From an uncultured Halomonas sp. (lineage in GTDB: Bacteria; Pseudomonadota; Gammaproteobacteria; Pseudomonadales; Halomonadaceae): a stretch of DNA of 64,000 nt. The translations under genes and the position numbers were made by a program. The stretch is taken from assembly GCF_947490095.1 (NCBI RefSeq), contig NZ_CANLFS010000018.1, positions 1 to 64,000 of the forward strand, given 5' to 3'. The notes under the pieces are model-generated. The model had not been told where the DNA came from, ran no database searches, and saw only the letters and a list, made by a program, of their open reading frames with translations. Below are positions 27,289 to 43,265 of the stretch, in pieces; position 1 is the stretch's first letter; every line of letters begins with the position of its first letter.

Positions 27289-29814
27289 CTAGAGCGTCCG
27301 CTCGACCTTGATCTGGTCGAAGACCTCGATCTTGTCGCCGACCTGAACGTCGTTGTAGTTCTTCACGCCGATGCCGCATTCCATGCCGTTGCGCACTTCC
27401 TGGGCATCGTCCTTGAAGCGACGCAGCGATTCGAGCTCGCCTTCGTAGATCACCACGTTATCGCGCAGCACGCGGATCTTCTTGTTACGGAAGACGCTGC
27501 CCTCGACCACCATGCAGCCGGCCACGGCGCCGATCTTCGGCGCACGGAAGACGTCACGAACCTCGGCCACGCCGACGATCTCTTCCTTCCATTCCGGCGC
27601 CAGCATGCCGCTCATCGCCTGCTTGACCTCATCGATCAGCTGGTAGATGACGCTGTAGTAGCGCAGGTCGAGGCCTTCGCGCTCGATGATCTCGCGGGCC
27701 GCGACATCGGCACGCACGTTGAAGCCGACCACGATGGCCTCGGAGGCCAACGCCAGGTTGGCGTCGGTGCCGGTGATGCCACCCACACCGGAGGAGACCA
27801 CGGCCACTTCCACTTCGCCGGTGGAGAGCTCTTCCAGTGCGCTCTTGATCGCCTCCAGGGAGCCCTGGACGTCGGCCTTGAGCACGATGTTGAGCTTGGC
27901 GGCCACTTCCTTGCCCATCTGGCTGAACATGTTCTCCAGCTTGGACTTCTGCTGGCGCGCCAGGCGGACTTCCCGATACTTGCCCTGACGGAAGTTGGCG
28001 ACCTCGCGGGCCTTCTTGTCGTCGGCCACGACCATGAAGTCATCGCCCGCTTCGGGGGTACCGTCGAGGCCCTGAATTTCCACCGGCATCGCCGGGCCGA
28101 CCTCGTCGACCTGCTGGCCGAGCTCGTTGGTCAGGGCGCGCACGCGGCCATAATGCAGGCCGGCCAGCACGATATCGCCCTTCTTCAGGGTGCCGTTCTG
28201 GACCAGAACGGAGGCCACCGGGCCGCGCCCCTTGTCCAGGCGCGACTCGACCACCACGCCCTTGCCGGGCGCCTCGGGGACGGCCTTGAGCTCGAGCACC
28301 TCGGAGACCAGCAGGATCGCCTCGAGCAGCTCATCGATGCCCTCGCCGGACTTGGCGGAGACGTGAATGAACTGGGTATCGCCACCCCACTCCTCGGAGA
28401 TGACCCCGTGCTGGGAGAGCTCGTTCTTGACGCGGTCCGGGTCGGCGGCCGGCTTGTCGATCTTGTTGACGGCGACCACCATGGGCACTCCGGCGGCCTT
28501 GGAATGCTCCACCGCCTCGATGGTCTGGGGCATCACGCCATCGTCGGCGGCGACCACCAGGATCACCACGTCGGTCGCCTTGGCGCCGCGGGCACGCATG
28601 GCGGTGAAGGCCGCGTGACCCGGGGTGTCCAGGAAGGTAACCCCGTGATCGCCTCGGATCTTGTCGCCGCTCACATGGTAGGCGCCGATATGCTGGGTGA
28701 TGCCACCCGCCTCGCCGGTGGCCACCTTGGCCTGGCGAATATGGTCGAGCAGTGAGGTCTTGCCGTGGTCGACGTGACCCATCACGGTCACCACCGGGTC
28801 GCGAGTGAGCTCTTCACCCTCGTAGGAAATGCTCTCCAGCACTTCCTCTTCCAGCGCATCGTCCTTGACCAGCTTGGGCTTGTGGCCCATTTCCTCGACC
28901 ACGATGGCTGCCGTGTCCTGGTCGATGGTCTGGTTGATGGTCACCGCAGCGCCCATGGTAAACATGGTCTTGATGACTTCGTTGGCCTTGATCGACATCT
29001 TGTCGGCCAACTCGGCGACGCTGATCGACTCGGGGATCGACACCTCACGGACGATCGGCTGAGTCGGCCGCTGGAAGCCGTGCTTGCCGTTGCCCTGGGT
29101 GTTGCCACCACGACGGCCGCCGCGACGCTCGGCGCGCTTGGCCTTCTTGCCGCCACGGCGACGATCCTCGCGATCACCGCGGTCGTCATCCCGGTCGTGG
29201 CGCCCCTTCTTGGCGGCGGCCTTCTTGGGCGGCGCGGCGCGGCGGTCGGTACGCCCCTCCTTGGGGGGTGCCGGAGGCTCGTTGCTCGGCGCCGGCGTCT
29301 CGAGCTCGGGCAGCGGAATATCGGGCACTTCGGCGGCCTTCTTGGCCTCCTGCTTGGCCGCCGCCTCCTGGGCCGCCTTTTCCGCGGCGCGGACCTTGGC
29401 TTCCTCGGCCTCGCGGGCCTCCTTGGCGGCCTGGGCCTGCTGAGAATCGGCCATATCGCCGACCAGCTGGCGCGGACCGGCATCCTTCACCGGCTCCGGC
29501 TTGCTCTCTTCTTCCGCCCGCTTGACGTAGGTGCGCTTCTTGCGCACCTGCACCTCGATGGACTTGCCACGCTCGCCGGTATTGATGCGGCTACGCGTCT
29601 TGCGCGTCAGGGTGATGCGATTCTTCGGCGCGGCCTTCTCGGCGCTGCCACCATGGCTCTTGGTCAGGTGGTCGAGCAGCTGGCGCTTGTCCTCCTCGGA
29701 CACGGCGTCGCCCTCGGACTCATGCTTGAGCCCGGCTTCTTTCATCTGTTCCAGCAGGCGGGAGGCATCGCGCCCCACCTTCACTGCAAAATCTTTAACG
29801 GTCATGTCTGACAT
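27289..29814 (-). CDS. infB: Translation initiation factor IF-2
   Basis: IF-2 is the GTPase that brings fMet-tRNA to the 30S subunit and promotes subunit joining. The 841-residue protein has an IF2 N-terminal helical domain, a long charged Ala/Glu/Lys-rich linker (about 90-260), then the G domain with [14 protein letters not shown] and NKID, and domains II-IV. The start MSDMTVKD at 29814 is preceded by AGGAGGG. An internal start for a shorter isoform, as in E. coli, is possible but was not assigned. It is flanked by nusA and rbfA. Confidence 0.96.
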   Translation of the reverse strand: MSDMTVKDFAVKVGRDASRLLEQMKEAGLKHESEGDAVSEEDKRQLLDHLTKSHGGSAEKAAPKNRITLTRKTRSRINTGERGKSIEVQVRKKRTYVKRAEEESKPEPVKDAGPRQLVGDMADSQQAQAAKEAREAEEAKVRAAEKAAQEAAAKQEAKKAAEVPDIPLPELETPAPSNEPPAPPKEGRTDRRAAPPKKAAAKKGRHDRDDDRGDREDRRRGGKKAKRAERRGGRRGGNTQGNGKHGFQRPTQPIVREVSIPESISVAELADKMSIKANEVIKTMFTMGAAVTINQTIDQDTAAIVVEEMGHKPKLVKDDALEEEVLESISYEGEELTRDPVVTVMGHVDHGKTSLLDHIRQAKVATGEAGGITQHIGAYHVSGDKIRGDHGVTFLDTPGHAAFTAMRARGAKATDVVILVVAADDGVMPQTIEAVEHSKAAGVPMVVAVNKIDKPAADPDRVKNELSQHGVISEEWGGDTQFIHVSAKSGEGIDELLEAILLVSEVLELKAVPEAPGKGVVVESRLDKGRGPVASVLVQNGTLKKGDIVLAGLHYGRVRALTNELGQQVDEVGPAMPVEIQGLDGTPEAGDDFMVVADDKKAREVANFRQGKYREVRLARQQKSKLENMFSQMGKEVAAKLNIVLKADVQGSLEAIKSALEELSTGEVEVAVVSSGVGGITGTDANLALASEAIVVGFNVRADVAAREIIEREGLDLRYYSVIYQLIDEVKQAMSGMLAPEWKEEIVGVAEVRDVFRAPKIGAVAGCMVVEGSVFRNKKIRVLRDNVVIYEGELESLRRFKDDAQEVRNGMECGIGVKNYNDVQVGDKIEVFDQIKVERTL

Positions 29815-29931
29815 GTAGACCCTCCTGAGCCCGTGACCCCAATTCTGTTCGCTTCGAATGCTGCCGGTCCGAGCGCTGGGCATCGGACCCTTGTCTGCAC
29901 GTTATTCGCCGTCGAGTCGCTCTTGTGCGAA

Positions 29932-31422
29932 CTACTCGTTTTCAAACCAGGGCGCACGGGCAGTCATGATCAGTGACGCGGCACGCTCCTCATCCATGCC
30001 CTCGATATCCAGCAGATCATCGACGGACTGCTCGGCCAGATCCTCCATGCTGACGACCCCACGGCTGGCCAGGATGAAGGCCAGATGGCGCTCCATGCCG
30101 TCCATTTCCAGCAGGTCATCGGCGGGCTGGGCACCGTCCAGCTCCTCTTCGGAGGCGATGGCGAGGTTGAGCAGCTCATCCTTGGCACGCGCCCGGAGTT
30201 CCTCGATGGTCTGCTCGTCGAATTCCTCGATCTCGAGCATCTCCTCGACCGGCACGTAGGCGATTTCCTCCAGGGTGGTAAAGCCTTCTTCCACCAGCAG
30301 GCGCGCCACCTCATCCTCGACGTCGAGGTGCTGCACGAAGTGCTCCACCAGGCTGTCGATCTCTTGGTCGCGCTTGTCCTCCGCCTCGGTCTCGGTCATG
30401 ACGTTGATTCGCCAGCCGGTGAGCTCGGAGGCCAGGCGCACATTCTGGCCGCTGCGGCCGATGGCCTGGGCCAGGTTGTCTTCGGCGACGGCCACATCCA
30501 TGGCGTGGGCATCTTCATCGACCAGGATGGAGGCCACATCCGCCGGCGCCATGGCATTGATCACCAGCTGGGCGGGGTTGTCATCCCACAGCACGATATC
30601 GACGCGTTCGTTCTGTAGTTCCGTGGAGACCGCCTGGACGCGAGAGCCTCGCATGCCCACACAGGCCCCCACCGGATCGATTCGACGATCATTGGTCTTC
30701 ACCGCGATCTTGGCGCGAGACCCGGGGTCGCGAGCGGCCCCCTTGATCTCGATCAGCTGCTCGGCGATCTCCGGGACCTCGATGCTGAACAGCTCGATGA
30801 TCAGCTCGGGACAGGTACGCGACAGGATCAACTGGGCACCGCGCGCCTCCGGGTCGACCTTGACCAGCAGGGCGCGAACCCGTTCATTCATGCGGTAACG
30901 CTCGCCGGGAATCATTTCGCTGCGCGGCAGAAACGCCTCGGCGTTGTCGCCCAGGTCGATGATCAGGCCATCCCGGGTGGTCTTCTTGACGATGCCCGAG
31001 ACCAGCTCTTCTTCGCGGTCGGCATAGAGGCGTACGACCTCGGCCCGCTCGGCCTCGCGCACCTTCTGGACGATGACCTGCTTGGCGGTCTGGGCGGCAA
31101 TACGGCCGAACTCGGCGTTCTCGATGCGCTCCTCGACCACGTCACCCAGGCCCAGCGGCGGGTCGCGACGCTCGGCAAAGGTGAGCTTGATCTGATGATC
31201 GGGGCCATCGAAGTCATCGTCCTCGATCACTTCCCAACGACGAAAGGTCTCGTAGTCGCCGGTGCTACGATCGATATGCACCCGCACGCTGGCCTCTTCG
31301 TCTTCGAAGCGCTTGCGCGATGCGCTGGCCAGAGCCGCCTCGACGGCTTCGAAGATCACCGTGCGGGGGACCCCTTTTTCATTGGAGATCGCATCGACGA
31401 CCGCCAGAATCTCTTTACTCAT
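29932..31422 (-). CDS. nusA: Transcription termination/antitermination factor NusA
   Basis: NusA binds RNA polymerase and affects pausing, termination and rRNA antitermination. The 496 residues have the N-terminal polymerase-binding domain, S1 (about 135-200), two KH domains ([17 protein letters not shown]) and two C-terminal acidic AR repeats (about 370-420 and 440-490), the gammaproteobacterial layout. It lies between rimP and infB. Confidence 0.96.
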   Translation of the reverse strand: MSKEILAVVDAISNEKGVPRTVIFEAVEAALASASRKRFEDEEASVRVHIDRSTGDYETFRRWEVIEDDDFDGPDHQIKLTFAERRDPPLGLGDVVEERIENAEFGRIAAQTAKQVIVQKVREAERAEVVRLYADREEELVSGIVKKTTRDGLIIDLGDNAEAFLPRSEMIPGERYRMNERVRALLVKVDPEARGAQLILSRTCPELIIELFSIEVPEIAEQLIEIKGAARDPGSRAKIAVKTNDRRIDPVGACVGMRGSRVQAVSTELQNERVDIVLWDDNPAQLVINAMAPADVASILVDEDAHAMDVAVAEDNLAQAIGRSGQNVRLASELTGWRINVMTETEAEDKRDQEIDSLVEHFVQHLDVEDEVARLLVEEGFTTLEEIAYVPVEEMLEIEEFDEQTIEELRARAKDELLNLAIASEEELDGAQPADDLLEMDGMERHLAFILASRGVVSMEDLAEQSVDDLLDIEGMDEERAASLIMTARAPWFENE

Positions 31423-31506
31423 GCCTTTGCCTCGCCAGAAAACCTGTTCTCGAGCTGATGCTCAATGCGCCTCCTCTCGGGGGAGGCCGAATCCTTGAAC
31501 CGCGGG

Positions 31507-31968
31507 CTAATCCTCGAAACGGGGCACCACGCGGGCCTGATCGATGCTATCGACGGGGAAACAGTACTCCTCGCCATCGACCTGCAGCAGCACCTCGTCA
31601 CCCTCGACGCCGGCCAGCAGTCCCTGGAACTTGCGACGCCCCTCGAAGGGCGCCCGCAGCTTCAGGGCCACATCATGGCCGCGGTAGCGGGAAAAATGGT
31701 CGAGGGTAAACAGCGGACGATCCATCCCCGGCGAGGACACCTCGAGGCGATACTCACCGGAAATTGGGTCTTCCACATCGAACAGGGCACTGACCTGGCG
31801 ACTGATATCCGCACAGTCGTCCACGGTGATACCGTCATCGTGATCGATATAGATCACCAGACGCGAGTGTTTACCCTGAGAGAGATGGTCGATGCCCCAC
31901 AGCTCGAAACCCATGGCGGTGACCACCGGGTCGATCAAGGTGTGTAGCGCAGCATCCTTGGTAGCCAC
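31507..31968 (-). CDS. rimP: Ribosome maturation factor RimP
   Basis: RimP aids assembly of the 30S subunit. The 153-residue protein has ALHTLIDPVVTAMGFELWGI, the SPGMDRPLF signature and a C-terminal SH3-like domain. I set the start at the GTG at 31968 (VATKDAALHTL), preceded by AGGAG, because it gives the usual length; longer frames run back toward the tRNA-fMet terminator. It starts the rimP-nusA-infB-rbfA-truB-rpsO-pnp run. Confidence 0.92.
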   Translation of the reverse strand: MATKDAALHTLIDPVVTAMGFELWGIDHLSQGKHSRLVIYIDHDDGITVDDCADISRQVSALFDVEDPISGEYRLEVSSPGMDRPLFTLDHFSRYRGHDVALKLRAPFEGRRKFQGLLAGVEGDEVLLQVDGEEYCFPVDSIDQARVVPRFED

Positions 31969-32093
31969 GGAATAGACTCCTACAGCCGTTGCATCAGGCA
32001 CCTGGCCGGGAGTGAACTGGGAAGTCAGGTGGCTGATTGGCATTGCCCGGAACAGCGCCCCGGCGCTGGGCGCCCTGAGCAAGCTGCTAACAA

Positions 32094-32119
32094 AAAGCCC
32101 CTTCGCAGGAAGGGGCTTT
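32094..32119 (-). terminator. Terminator after tRNA-fMet
   Basis: An 11-bp perfect stem (AAAGCCCCTTC/GAAGGGGCTTT, loop of 4) is followed in the leftward direction by TTTTTG. It lies between tRNA-fMet and rimP and could end the tRNA transcript or attenuate read-through into rimP-nusA. Confidence 0.8.
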
Positions 32120-32210
32120 CACAAGAAACCTGTAAACCACTCCGGCGATTAGTGGCTGCCCCTTCGCTCGAAGATGCGCACTGCGCATTCGATAGGCACC
32201 TGCCGGAAGA

Positions 32211-32287
<77 letters not shown>

Positions 32288-32415
32288 TCAATCTAGGTCG
32301 GTGATATTACATGCCGCTGACATCTTCGTCAAGGGCTGCACACCGTTTTGCCAATCCTGCTTCTGAAGGATCATCCACGTCGACAGGCTTGCAGCAAGCG
32401 TCGCGATGATTCAGA

Positions 32416-32502
32416 TGGTGCCGAAGGCGGGACTTGAACCCGCACGACCGTAAGGTCACTACCCCCTCAAGATAGCGTGTCTACCAATTCCACCACTTCG
32501 GC
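32416..32502 (-). tRNA. tRNA-Leu (GAG)
   Basis: The 87-nt minus-strand gene has the long variable arm of a class II tRNA, the conserved GGTGGAATTGGTAGACACGC D-arm region, anticodon GAG in CTATCTTGAGGGGGTAG and an encoded CCA. It lies between secG and tRNA-fMet, as leuU does in E. coli. Confidence 0.94.
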
Positions 32503-32532
32503 ATCAGGGGAGGCTGGAAACTGCACAGCGAT

Positions 32533-32892
32533 CTAGTCGTCGCTGCCCTCCAGCACTGGCGCTGCATTATCCATACTCGACTCGCCTTCGTCAAGGGCCG
32601 GCACGTTATTCTGCTGTTCGATCAGGCGCGCATCCGGAATCCCCGCCTCTGGCGCATCACCGGCCTGGCCGGCGTACCAGGCCAGCGCCAGGGAGGTCGC
32701 GAAGAAAGCGGCCGCCAGCAGGGCGGTAAACTTCGACAGGAAGCCACCGCTGCCGCGGGAGCCGAATACCGTCTGGGAGGCGCCGCCACCGAAGGAGGCA
32801 CCGGCCTCGGCGCCCTTGCCCTGCTGCAGCAGGATAAAGACGATCAAGGCGATGGCGACCGCCATGTGGGTCGTGAGAATGGCAACTTGCAT
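32533..32892 (-). CDS. secG: Preprotein translocase subunit SecG
   Basis: SecG is the small accessory subunit of the SecYEG channel. The 119 residues contain two membrane helices (about 5-22 and 55-73) with the conserved QQGKGAEAGASFGGGASQTVFGS loop region between them; the C-terminal 40 residues are polar and variable. It is followed by tRNA-Leu and preceded by tpiA, the usual order. Confidence 0.94.
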   Translation of the reverse strand: MQVAILTTHMAVAIALIVFILLQQGKGAEAGASFGGGASQTVFGSRGSGGFLSKFTALLAAAFFATSLALAWYAGQAGDAPEAGIPDARLIEQQNNVPALDEGESSMDNAAPVLEGSDD

Positions 32893-32896
32893 GGAA

Positions 32897-33646
32897 TTAA
32901 CCTGCTGACTGACAGATGGCTAGGAAATCGTCGACCTTGAGTGAGGCACCGCCCACCAGGCCGCCGTCGATATCGGGCTGGGCAAGCAGCTCCGCCGCAT
33001 TGCCCGCATTCATGCTACCGCCGTAAAGCAGCCGCAGCCGCGCCGCCAGGTCATCATCGAGACCGGCCAGGTAGCCGCGAATCACGGCCATGACCTCCTG
33101 GGCCTGCTCCGGCGTGGCGGTACGGCCGGTACCGATGGCCCAGACCGGCTCATAGGCGATGATCACACGCGCTCGCTGCTGCGACTCCAGCCTCGACATC
33201 ACATGGTCGACCTGGTGCAGCACCACCCGCTGGGTATCCCCGGCATCGCGCTCCGCGAGGGTCTCGCCCACGCAAAGCACCGGCGTGATCTCGGCCTCCA
33301 GCGCGGCCAGCAGGCGCTCGAGCACCTGCTCGTCGCCCTCGCGGTAGAGCTGACGGCGCTCGGAGTGCCCCACCAGGGCGTACTGGACGGCGAACTCGCG
33401 CAGCATGGGCCCGCTCACCTCACCGGTATGCGCCCCCGAGGGGTGCGGGTTCAGCGTCTGGGCCCCGAGCGCCAGCGGCGACTCGGCGAAGGCACTCCGT
33501 GCCGCCCCCAGATAGGGATAGGGCGGAAAGATCGCCGCCTCCACCGAGCTTGGCAACTCGGCACGGGAGAAGGTGCGGCCGAAGGTTTCCACCAGCTCGG
33601 TGGAACCGTTCATCTTCCAATTACCGGCGATCAGCGGCGTGCGCAT
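32897..33646 (-). CDS. tpiA: Triosephosphate isomerase
   Basis: TpiA interconverts dihydroxyacetone phosphate and glyceraldehyde-3-phosphate. The 249-residue barrel has the N-terminal GNWKMNG with catalytic Lys, His in LVGHSERR (about 92-99), and catalytic Glu in YEPVWAIGTG (about 163-172). It is 4 bp before secG and 75 bp after glmM. Confidence 0.96.
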   Translation of the reverse strand: MRTPLIAGNWKMNGSTELVETFGRTFSRAELPSSVEAAIFPPYPYLGAARSAFAESPLALGAQTLNPHPSGAHTGEVSGPMLREFAVQYALVGHSERRQLYREGDEQVLERLLAALEAEITPVLCVGETLAERDAGDTQRVVLHQVDHVMSRLESQQRARVIIAYEPVWAIGTGRTATPEQAQEVMAVIRGYLAGLDDDLAARLRLLYGGSMNAGNAAELLAQPDIDGGLVGGASLKVDDFLAICQSAG

Positions 33647-33721
33647 CGACTGTCCTCTTTCAAGGTGGAGCGAAATGGTATAGGAGAGGCCCTGTCAAGA
33701 CAACCGGGCCATCTTTTGCGT

Positions 33722-35080
33722 TCAGGCCTCGAGCAACGCCTCGACCCGCTCGGCGAGCCGCCGCGCCAGGCCATCCACATCCAGGTGCGGGCGCCCTTCG
33801 ACCATCACCCGAATCAGCGGCTCGGTGCCGGAGGGACGCAACAGCACCCGACCCTCTTCGCCGAGCTCGCTCTCGGCCTCGCTCACCGACGCCTGAAGCG
33901 CCGGCATGGCCATCACCGCCCGGGCATCGCTGCCGGGCGTCAGGCGCACATTGACCAGCGCCTGGGGGGCCTTTTCCAGGCCGGCCAGCAGGCTCTGCAG
34001 CGACTTGCCCTCACGCACCATGAAGGCCAGTACCTGCAGCGCCGAGACGATGCCGTCACCGGTGGTCTGCACATGGCCGCAGACGATATGGCCGGACGAC
34101 TCGCCGCCCAGCTGCCAACCGTTGCAGGCGAGCCGCTCCATGACATAGCGGTCGCCTACCTTGGCGCGCTCAAAGGGCACCCCCATGGCCTCCAGCGCCG
34201 CGGCCAGGCCGAAGTTCGACATCAGGGTGCCGACCACGCCGCCGCCCAGCTCGCCACGCGCATGGCGGTCACGGGCGATCAGGTAGAGGATATCGTCGCC
34301 GTCGATCTCGCGGCCATCGCTATCCACCAGCAGTACGCGGTCACCGTCGCCGTCGAAGGCGACCCCCAGGTCTGCCCCCTGGCGGATCACGGCCGCGCGC
34401 AGCGCCGCCGGGTGCGTGGAGCCCACCTCGCGATTGATATTGAGCCCATCGGGGGTAGCGCCGATCAGACTGACCTCGGCGCCCAGCTCACAAAACACGC
34501 TGGGGGCGATGTGATAGGTGGCCCCGTGGGCACAGTCCAGCACGACCCTGAGGCCCGCCAGGCTGACCCGGTCGGGAATGGTGGACTTGCAGAACTCGAT
34601 ATAGCGGCCGTCGGCATCATCGATGCGCTCGGCCTTGCCCAGGTTGCCTGCCGCGACCGTCGTCAGCGGCTCATCGAGCATCGCCTCGATCGCCTCCTCG
34701 AGCTCGTCGCTGAGCTTGGCGCCCTCGGTGGAGAAGAACTTGATGCCGTTATCGGCGAAGGGGTTATGCGATGCCGAGATGACGATGCCGGCATCGGCCC
34801 GGAAGGTCCGCGTCAGGTAGGCGATACCCGGGGTCGGCATGGGGCCGAGCAGCGCCACGTCGACCCCCGCCGCCGAGAGCCCCGCCTCCAGGGCCGACTC
34901 GAACATATAGCCCGAGATGCGGGTGTCCTTGCCGACCAGCACTCGGCAGCGACGCCGGGGGTTGCGCGCGGCAAGCACCCGCCCGGTGGCCCAGCCCAGC
35001 TTGAGCATGAAGTCTGCGGTGATCGGCGCCTCGCCCACGGTGCCGCGAATTCCATCCGTTCCAAAATAGCGTCGTGCCAT
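33722..35080 (-). CDS. glmM: Phosphoglucosamine mutase
   Basis: GlmM converts glucosamine-6-phosphate to glucosamine-1-phosphate for UDP-GlcNAc and the cell wall. The 452-residue protein starts [13 protein letters not shown], has the phosphoserine in [14 protein letters not shown] (about residue 102), the metal loop DGDGDR, and the phosphate-binding [12 protein letters not shown] near the end. I use the ATG at 35080, which overlaps the folP stop (TGATG); a TTG two codons upstream is less likely. Confidence 0.96.
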   Translation of the reverse strand: MARRYFGTDGIRGTVGEAPITADFMLKLGWATGRVLAARNPRRRCRVLVGKDTRISGYMFESALEAGLSAAGVDVALLGPMPTPGIAYLTRTFRADAGIVISASHNPFADNGIKFFSTEGAKLSDELEEAIEAMLDEPLTTVAAGNLGKAERIDDADGRYIEFCKSTIPDRVSLAGLRVVLDCAHGATYHIAPSVFCELGAEVSLIGATPDGLNINREVGSTHPAALRAAVIRQGADLGVAFDGDGDRVLLVDSDGREIDGDDILYLIARDRHARGELGGGVVGTLMSNFGLAAALEAMGVPFERAKVGDRYVMERLACNGWQLGGESSGHIVCGHVQTTGDGIVSALQVLAFMVREGKSLQSLLAGLEKAPQALVNVRLTPGSDARAVMAMPALQASVSEAESELGEEGRVLLRPSGTEPLIRVMVEGRPHLDVDGLARRLAERVEALLEA

Positions 35081-35931
35081 CAGCAACCCTCCTCGAGTAC
35101 GGCCCAGGTCATGTTCACCGCATCCACGCTGGGGGCAACATCGTGGACGCGCAGGATGCGGGCGCCGCGCTCCACCGCCAGGGCCGTCAATGCCAGCCCC
35201 CCGGGCAGGCGCTCCTCGACCGGGCGGTCGAGCACCTTGCCGATCATGCTCTTGCGCGACGTTCCCACCAGCAGCGGCAACTCGAGGTCGGCGAGGCGCC
35301 CCATGTGCTTGAGCAGGCGCAAGTTATGCTCCACCGTCTTGCCGAAGCCGAAGCCCGGGTCGAGCAACAGTCGATCACGGTGCAGGCCGGCGGCCTCACA
35401 GGCGACCACTCGCGCGGCAAGGAAGTCGGCTACCGCCTCCTCGATAGGCACATCATAGCGGGGCGCTTGTTGCATGTCGCGGGGCTCGCCCTGGCGATGC
35501 ATCAGACACACCGGCAGGCCGCTGCCGACGGCGGCTGCCAGGGCCCCCTCACGCTCCAGGGCGCGGACATCGTTGATCATCCCCGCCCCCAGGGCGGCGC
35601 TCTCGCGCATCACCTCGGGACTACTGGTATCCACCGAGACCAGGGCATCGAGCTCGCGCACCAGGGTTTCCACCACCGATGCCACCCGCTCGAGCTCTTC
35701 CTGAGGCGAGACCGCGTCGGCTCCCGGCCGGGTCGACTCGCCGCCGACATCGATGATCGCCGCACCGTCCGACAACATGCGCTCGGCATGGCGCAAGGCA
35801 TCGTCCAGCGCCACATGGCGACCGCCATCGGAGAAGGAATCGGGGGTGACGTTGAGGATCCCCATGACGCGGGGATAGGTGAGGTCGAGCCGGTGCCGGC
35901 CACACATCAGGGAGGAAGGGTTCGCAGTCAT
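35080..35931 (-). CDS. folP: Dihydropteroate synthase
   Basis: FolP joins p-aminobenzoate to the pterin pyrophosphate made by FolK and is the sulfonamide target. The 283-residue TIM barrel has [16 protein letters not shown] (about 29-44), GGESTRPGA, and DPGFGFGKT. The ATG at 35931 fits family length; a longer frame runs through the GC hairpin toward ftsH and is unlikely. It is coupled to glmM downstream. Confidence 0.95.
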   Translation of the reverse strand: MTANPSSLMCGRHRLDLTYPRVMGILNVTPDSFSDGGRHVALDDALRHAERMLSDGAAIIDVGGESTRPGADAVSPQEELERVASVVETLVRELDALVSVDTSSPEVMRESAALGAGMINDVRALEREGALAAAVGSGLPVCLMHRQGEPRDMQQAPRYDVPIEEAVADFLAARVVACEAAGLHRDRLLLDPGFGFGKTVEHNLRLLKHMGRLADLELPLLVGTSRKSMIGKVLDRPVEERLPGGLALTALAVERGARILRVHDVAPSVDAVNMTWAVLEEGC

Positions 35932-35975
35932 CTTTGCTCGACGGGTATCGCAGTGGGGTGAACTAGAATCGCAAA

Positions 35976-35995
35976 GGCGCCCCCGCGGGGGCGCC
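35976..35995 (-). terminator. Perfect 20-bp GC palindrome after ftsH
   Basis: GGCGCCCCCGCGGGGGCGCC is fully self-complementary and lies 24 bp beyond the ftsH stop. Leftward it is followed by TTTGCG. It can act as a terminator or as a processing and stability hairpin between ftsH and folP. Confidence 0.6.
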
Positions 35996-36019
35996 TGTCG
36001 AGAGAGTGCCGTGATGAAC

Positions 36020-38002
<1,983 letters not shown>

Positions 38003-38204
38003 GGGACTACCCTCAATATCTGAAATCTGTCGGCCGCAAGGACCTGGCACGTTGGACACTACATGAGGCGGCCGCGTTCGACCACCGCTACGCGGCGGTC
38101 ATTCGCCACAGCCACTGTGACACATCTTGTTCTGCGCTGTCTGGCAATGGGCCCATTAGGCGGAGACTATCGCCGACCGGCCGGGCTCTCACACTCGCCT
38201 GTCG

Positions 38205-38864
38205 CTATCCACGGAAGCCCTGGGCCAGCAGATAGACCTCCCGGGAGCGCGCCCGCGAGGCGCCGGGCTTGCGGGTGACCACCCGCGTGAAGGCGCCACG
38301 CAGCGCCTTCAGATATTCATCGAATCCTTCCCCCTGGAACACCTTGGCCAGGAAGGTACCGCCGGGCCGCAGGGTCTGGCCGGCCAGGTCCAGCGCCAGC
38401 TCCACCAGATACATCGCCTGGGGCTGGTCGATGGCCGCCATGCCGCTCATGTTGGGGGCCATATCGGAGATCACCAGGTCCACCGGGCGCTCGCCGAGCC
38501 TCGCCAGGATGGCATCGAGAACCGCTTCCTCGGTGAAGTCACCCTGGATGAAGTCGACCCCGGCCAGGCCGTCCATCTCGAGGATATCCGAGGCGATCAC
38601 CACCCCCTCGGGGCCCACCTTCTCGGCCGCGACCTGGCTCCAGCCCCCGGGTGCCGCCCCCAGGTCGATCACCGTCATGCCCGGCACGAGGAGCCGGTCC
38701 TTCTCGTCGAGCTCAATCAGCTTGAAGCTGGCCCGCGAGCGGTAGCCCTCCTGCCAGGAGCGCTGCACGTATTGATCGTCGAAGTGCTCCTTCAGCCAGC
38801 CCTTGCTGGTCTTGCTGGCGGAGTGCTTGCCGGAGGCGGAGGATGGGGGGCGGGAACGAGCCAC
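38205..38864 (-). CDS. rlmE: 23S rRNA 2-prime-O-ribose U2552 methyltransferase
   Basis: RlmE (RrmJ/FtsJ) methylates U2552 in the A loop of 23S rRNA late in 50S assembly. The 219-residue protein has the K-D-K-E catalytic tetrad in [35 protein letters not shown] and [10 protein letters not shown], and the SAM motif [13 protein letters not shown]. The GTG at 38864, after AGGTGAT, gives family length. It is upstream of ftsH as in most gammaproteobacteria and divergent from yhbY. Confidence 0.94.
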   Translation of the reverse strand: MARSRPPSSASGKHSASKTSKGWLKEHFDDQYVQRSWQEGYRSRASFKLIELDEKDRLLVPGMTVIDLGAAPGGWSQVAAEKVGPEGVVIASDILEMDGLAGVDFIQGDFTEEAVLDAILARLGERPVDLVISDMAPNMSGMAAIDQPQAMYLVELALDLAGQTLRPGGTFLAKVFQGEGFDEYLKALRGAFTRVVTRKPGASRARSREVYLLAQGFRG

Positions 38865-39032
38865 GGCATCACCTGGGGTGTAACGGAAACAGGACCTGGC
38901 GCGTAGCAAAAAGCGGTACTCGAGCGCCGAGAAATGGCCGGCTAAGACGGCGCTTTCACCGAAGACGTTTTCGGCGTGACGATTTGCGCGTACCATGACG
39001 GACTGCGCGCAACCGAGAAGACGCAAGATACC

Positions 39033-39359
39033 ATGAGCTTGTCACAGGCACAAAAGAAAGCATTTCGCAGCATCGGCCACCACCTCAACCCGGTGGTAAT
39101 GATCTCCGAGAACGGCATCTCCGAGGGAGTGCTGGCGGAGCTCGACCGAGCCCTCAACGACCACGAACTGATCAAGGTGAAGTTTGCCTTGCCGGAGCGC
39201 GACGAGCGCGCCGCCATGCTCGAGGAGCTGGTCACCGCCAGCCGCGCCGAGCTGGTACAGAAGATCGGCAAGATGGCGCTGCTCTATCGGCGCAACCCGC
39301 GGGCCAACCCCAAGCTCTCCAACGTCCAGCGTTACGAAGGGCATCACGGACGGCACTGA
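39033..39359 (+). CDS. yhbY: YhbY family RNA-binding protein
   Basis: YhbY is a CRS1-YhbY/CRM domain protein that associates with pre-50S particles. The 108 residues start [20 protein letters not shown] and carry the GxxG loop region in [18 protein letters not shown] used the ATG at 39033, which gives the usual length. It diverges from rlmE and converges on greA across a heptad-repeat terminator element. Confidence 0.9.
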   Translation: MSLSQAQKKAFRSIGHHLNPVVMISENGISEGVLAELDRALNDHELIKVKFALPERDERAAMLEELVTASRAELVQKIGKMALLYRRNPRANPKLSNVQRYEGHHGRH

Positions 39360-39370
39360 ACATTCGTTCA

Positions 39371-39405
39371 GAGCTGTAAGCTTCAAGCCGTAAGCTATAA
39401 GCCTA
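39371..39405 (+). repeat. Degenerate 7-bp AAGCYNN array, left arm
   Basis: Five consecutive heptads (GAGCTGT, AAGCTTC, AAGCCGT, AAGCTAT, AAGCCTA) start 11 bp after the yhbY stop. They face an inverted arm at 39455-39482 with a terminator between. The structure is the same as at 23015-23176, but here the units are not homogenised. Confidence 0.75.
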
Positions 39406-39415
39406 ACCCAAAACC

Positions 39416-39451
39416 AAAACACCCCCGCAGCGTCGCTGTGGGGGTGTTTTT
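39416..39451. terminator. Terminator between yhbY and greA
   Basis: A 16-bp stem with one G-T pair (AAAACACCCCCG... and its complement, 3-nt loop) ends in TTTTT on the plus strand and has an A-run on the left side, so it can work in both directions between the convergent genes. Confidence 0.85.
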
Positions 39452-39454
39452 CTT

Positions 39455-39482
39455 ACAGCTTAAAGCTTATGGCTTACGGCTG
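39455..39482 (-). repeat. Degenerate 7-bp AAGCYNN array, inverted right arm
   Basis: Four heptads read on the minus strand as AAGCTGT, AAGCTTT, AAGCCAT and CAGCCGT. CCCGAAGGGTCAC follows, ending in the greA stop region; a nearly identical tail follows the right arm of the thiolase-pnp element. Confidence 0.75.
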
Positions 39483-39491
39483 CCCGAAGGG

Positions 39492-39964
39492 TCACAGGTG
39501 CTCGACGCTGGAGATCTCGTACTCGACGTCGCCGCCGGGGGTCCTGACCACCACCACGTCGCCCTCTTCCTTGCCGATCAGGGCGCGGGCGATGGGCGAG
39601 GTCACGGAGATCCGGCTCTGCTTGATATCCGCCTCATCCTCGCCGACGATCCGGTAGGTGACCTCCTCGTCGGTATCGAGGTTAAACAGCTCCACGGTGA
39701 CGCCGAAGATCACCTTGCCGGTCTTGGGCAGCTTGGTGACGTCGATCACCTGGGCGTTCGAGAGCTTGCCCTCGATTTCCTGGATGCGCCCCTCGATAAA
39801 GCCCTGTTGCTCGCGGGCCGCATGGTATTCGGCGTTTTCCTTGAGATCGCCATGCTCGCGAGCCTCGGCGATGTCGGCGATCACCCTGGGACGCGCCTCA
39901 CTCTTTAGGTGCTCGAGCTCCTGGCGCAGGCTCGACTCTCCGGCGACGGTCATCGGGACCTTGT

Positions 39965-39968
<4 letters not shown>
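39492..39968 (-). CDS. greA: Transcription elongation factor GreA
   Basis: GreA enters the RNA polymerase secondary channel and stimulates cleavage of backtracked RNA. The 158-residue protein has the N-terminal coiled-coil ([19 protein letters not shown], acidic tip about 41-44) and a C-terminal FKBP-like domain ending in [14 protein letters not shown]. Its start overlaps the carB stop by 4 nt (ATGA), so it is the last gene of the dapB-carA-carB-greA run. Confidence 0.96.
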
Positions 39969-43195
<3,227 letters not shown>

Positions 43196-43265
43196 GGTGC
43201 TTCCCGCAGAAGTAGGTGACGAGTGGTGACGTGTCTCTGGCTCTAATCTGACGCTAGCGGCGGGC

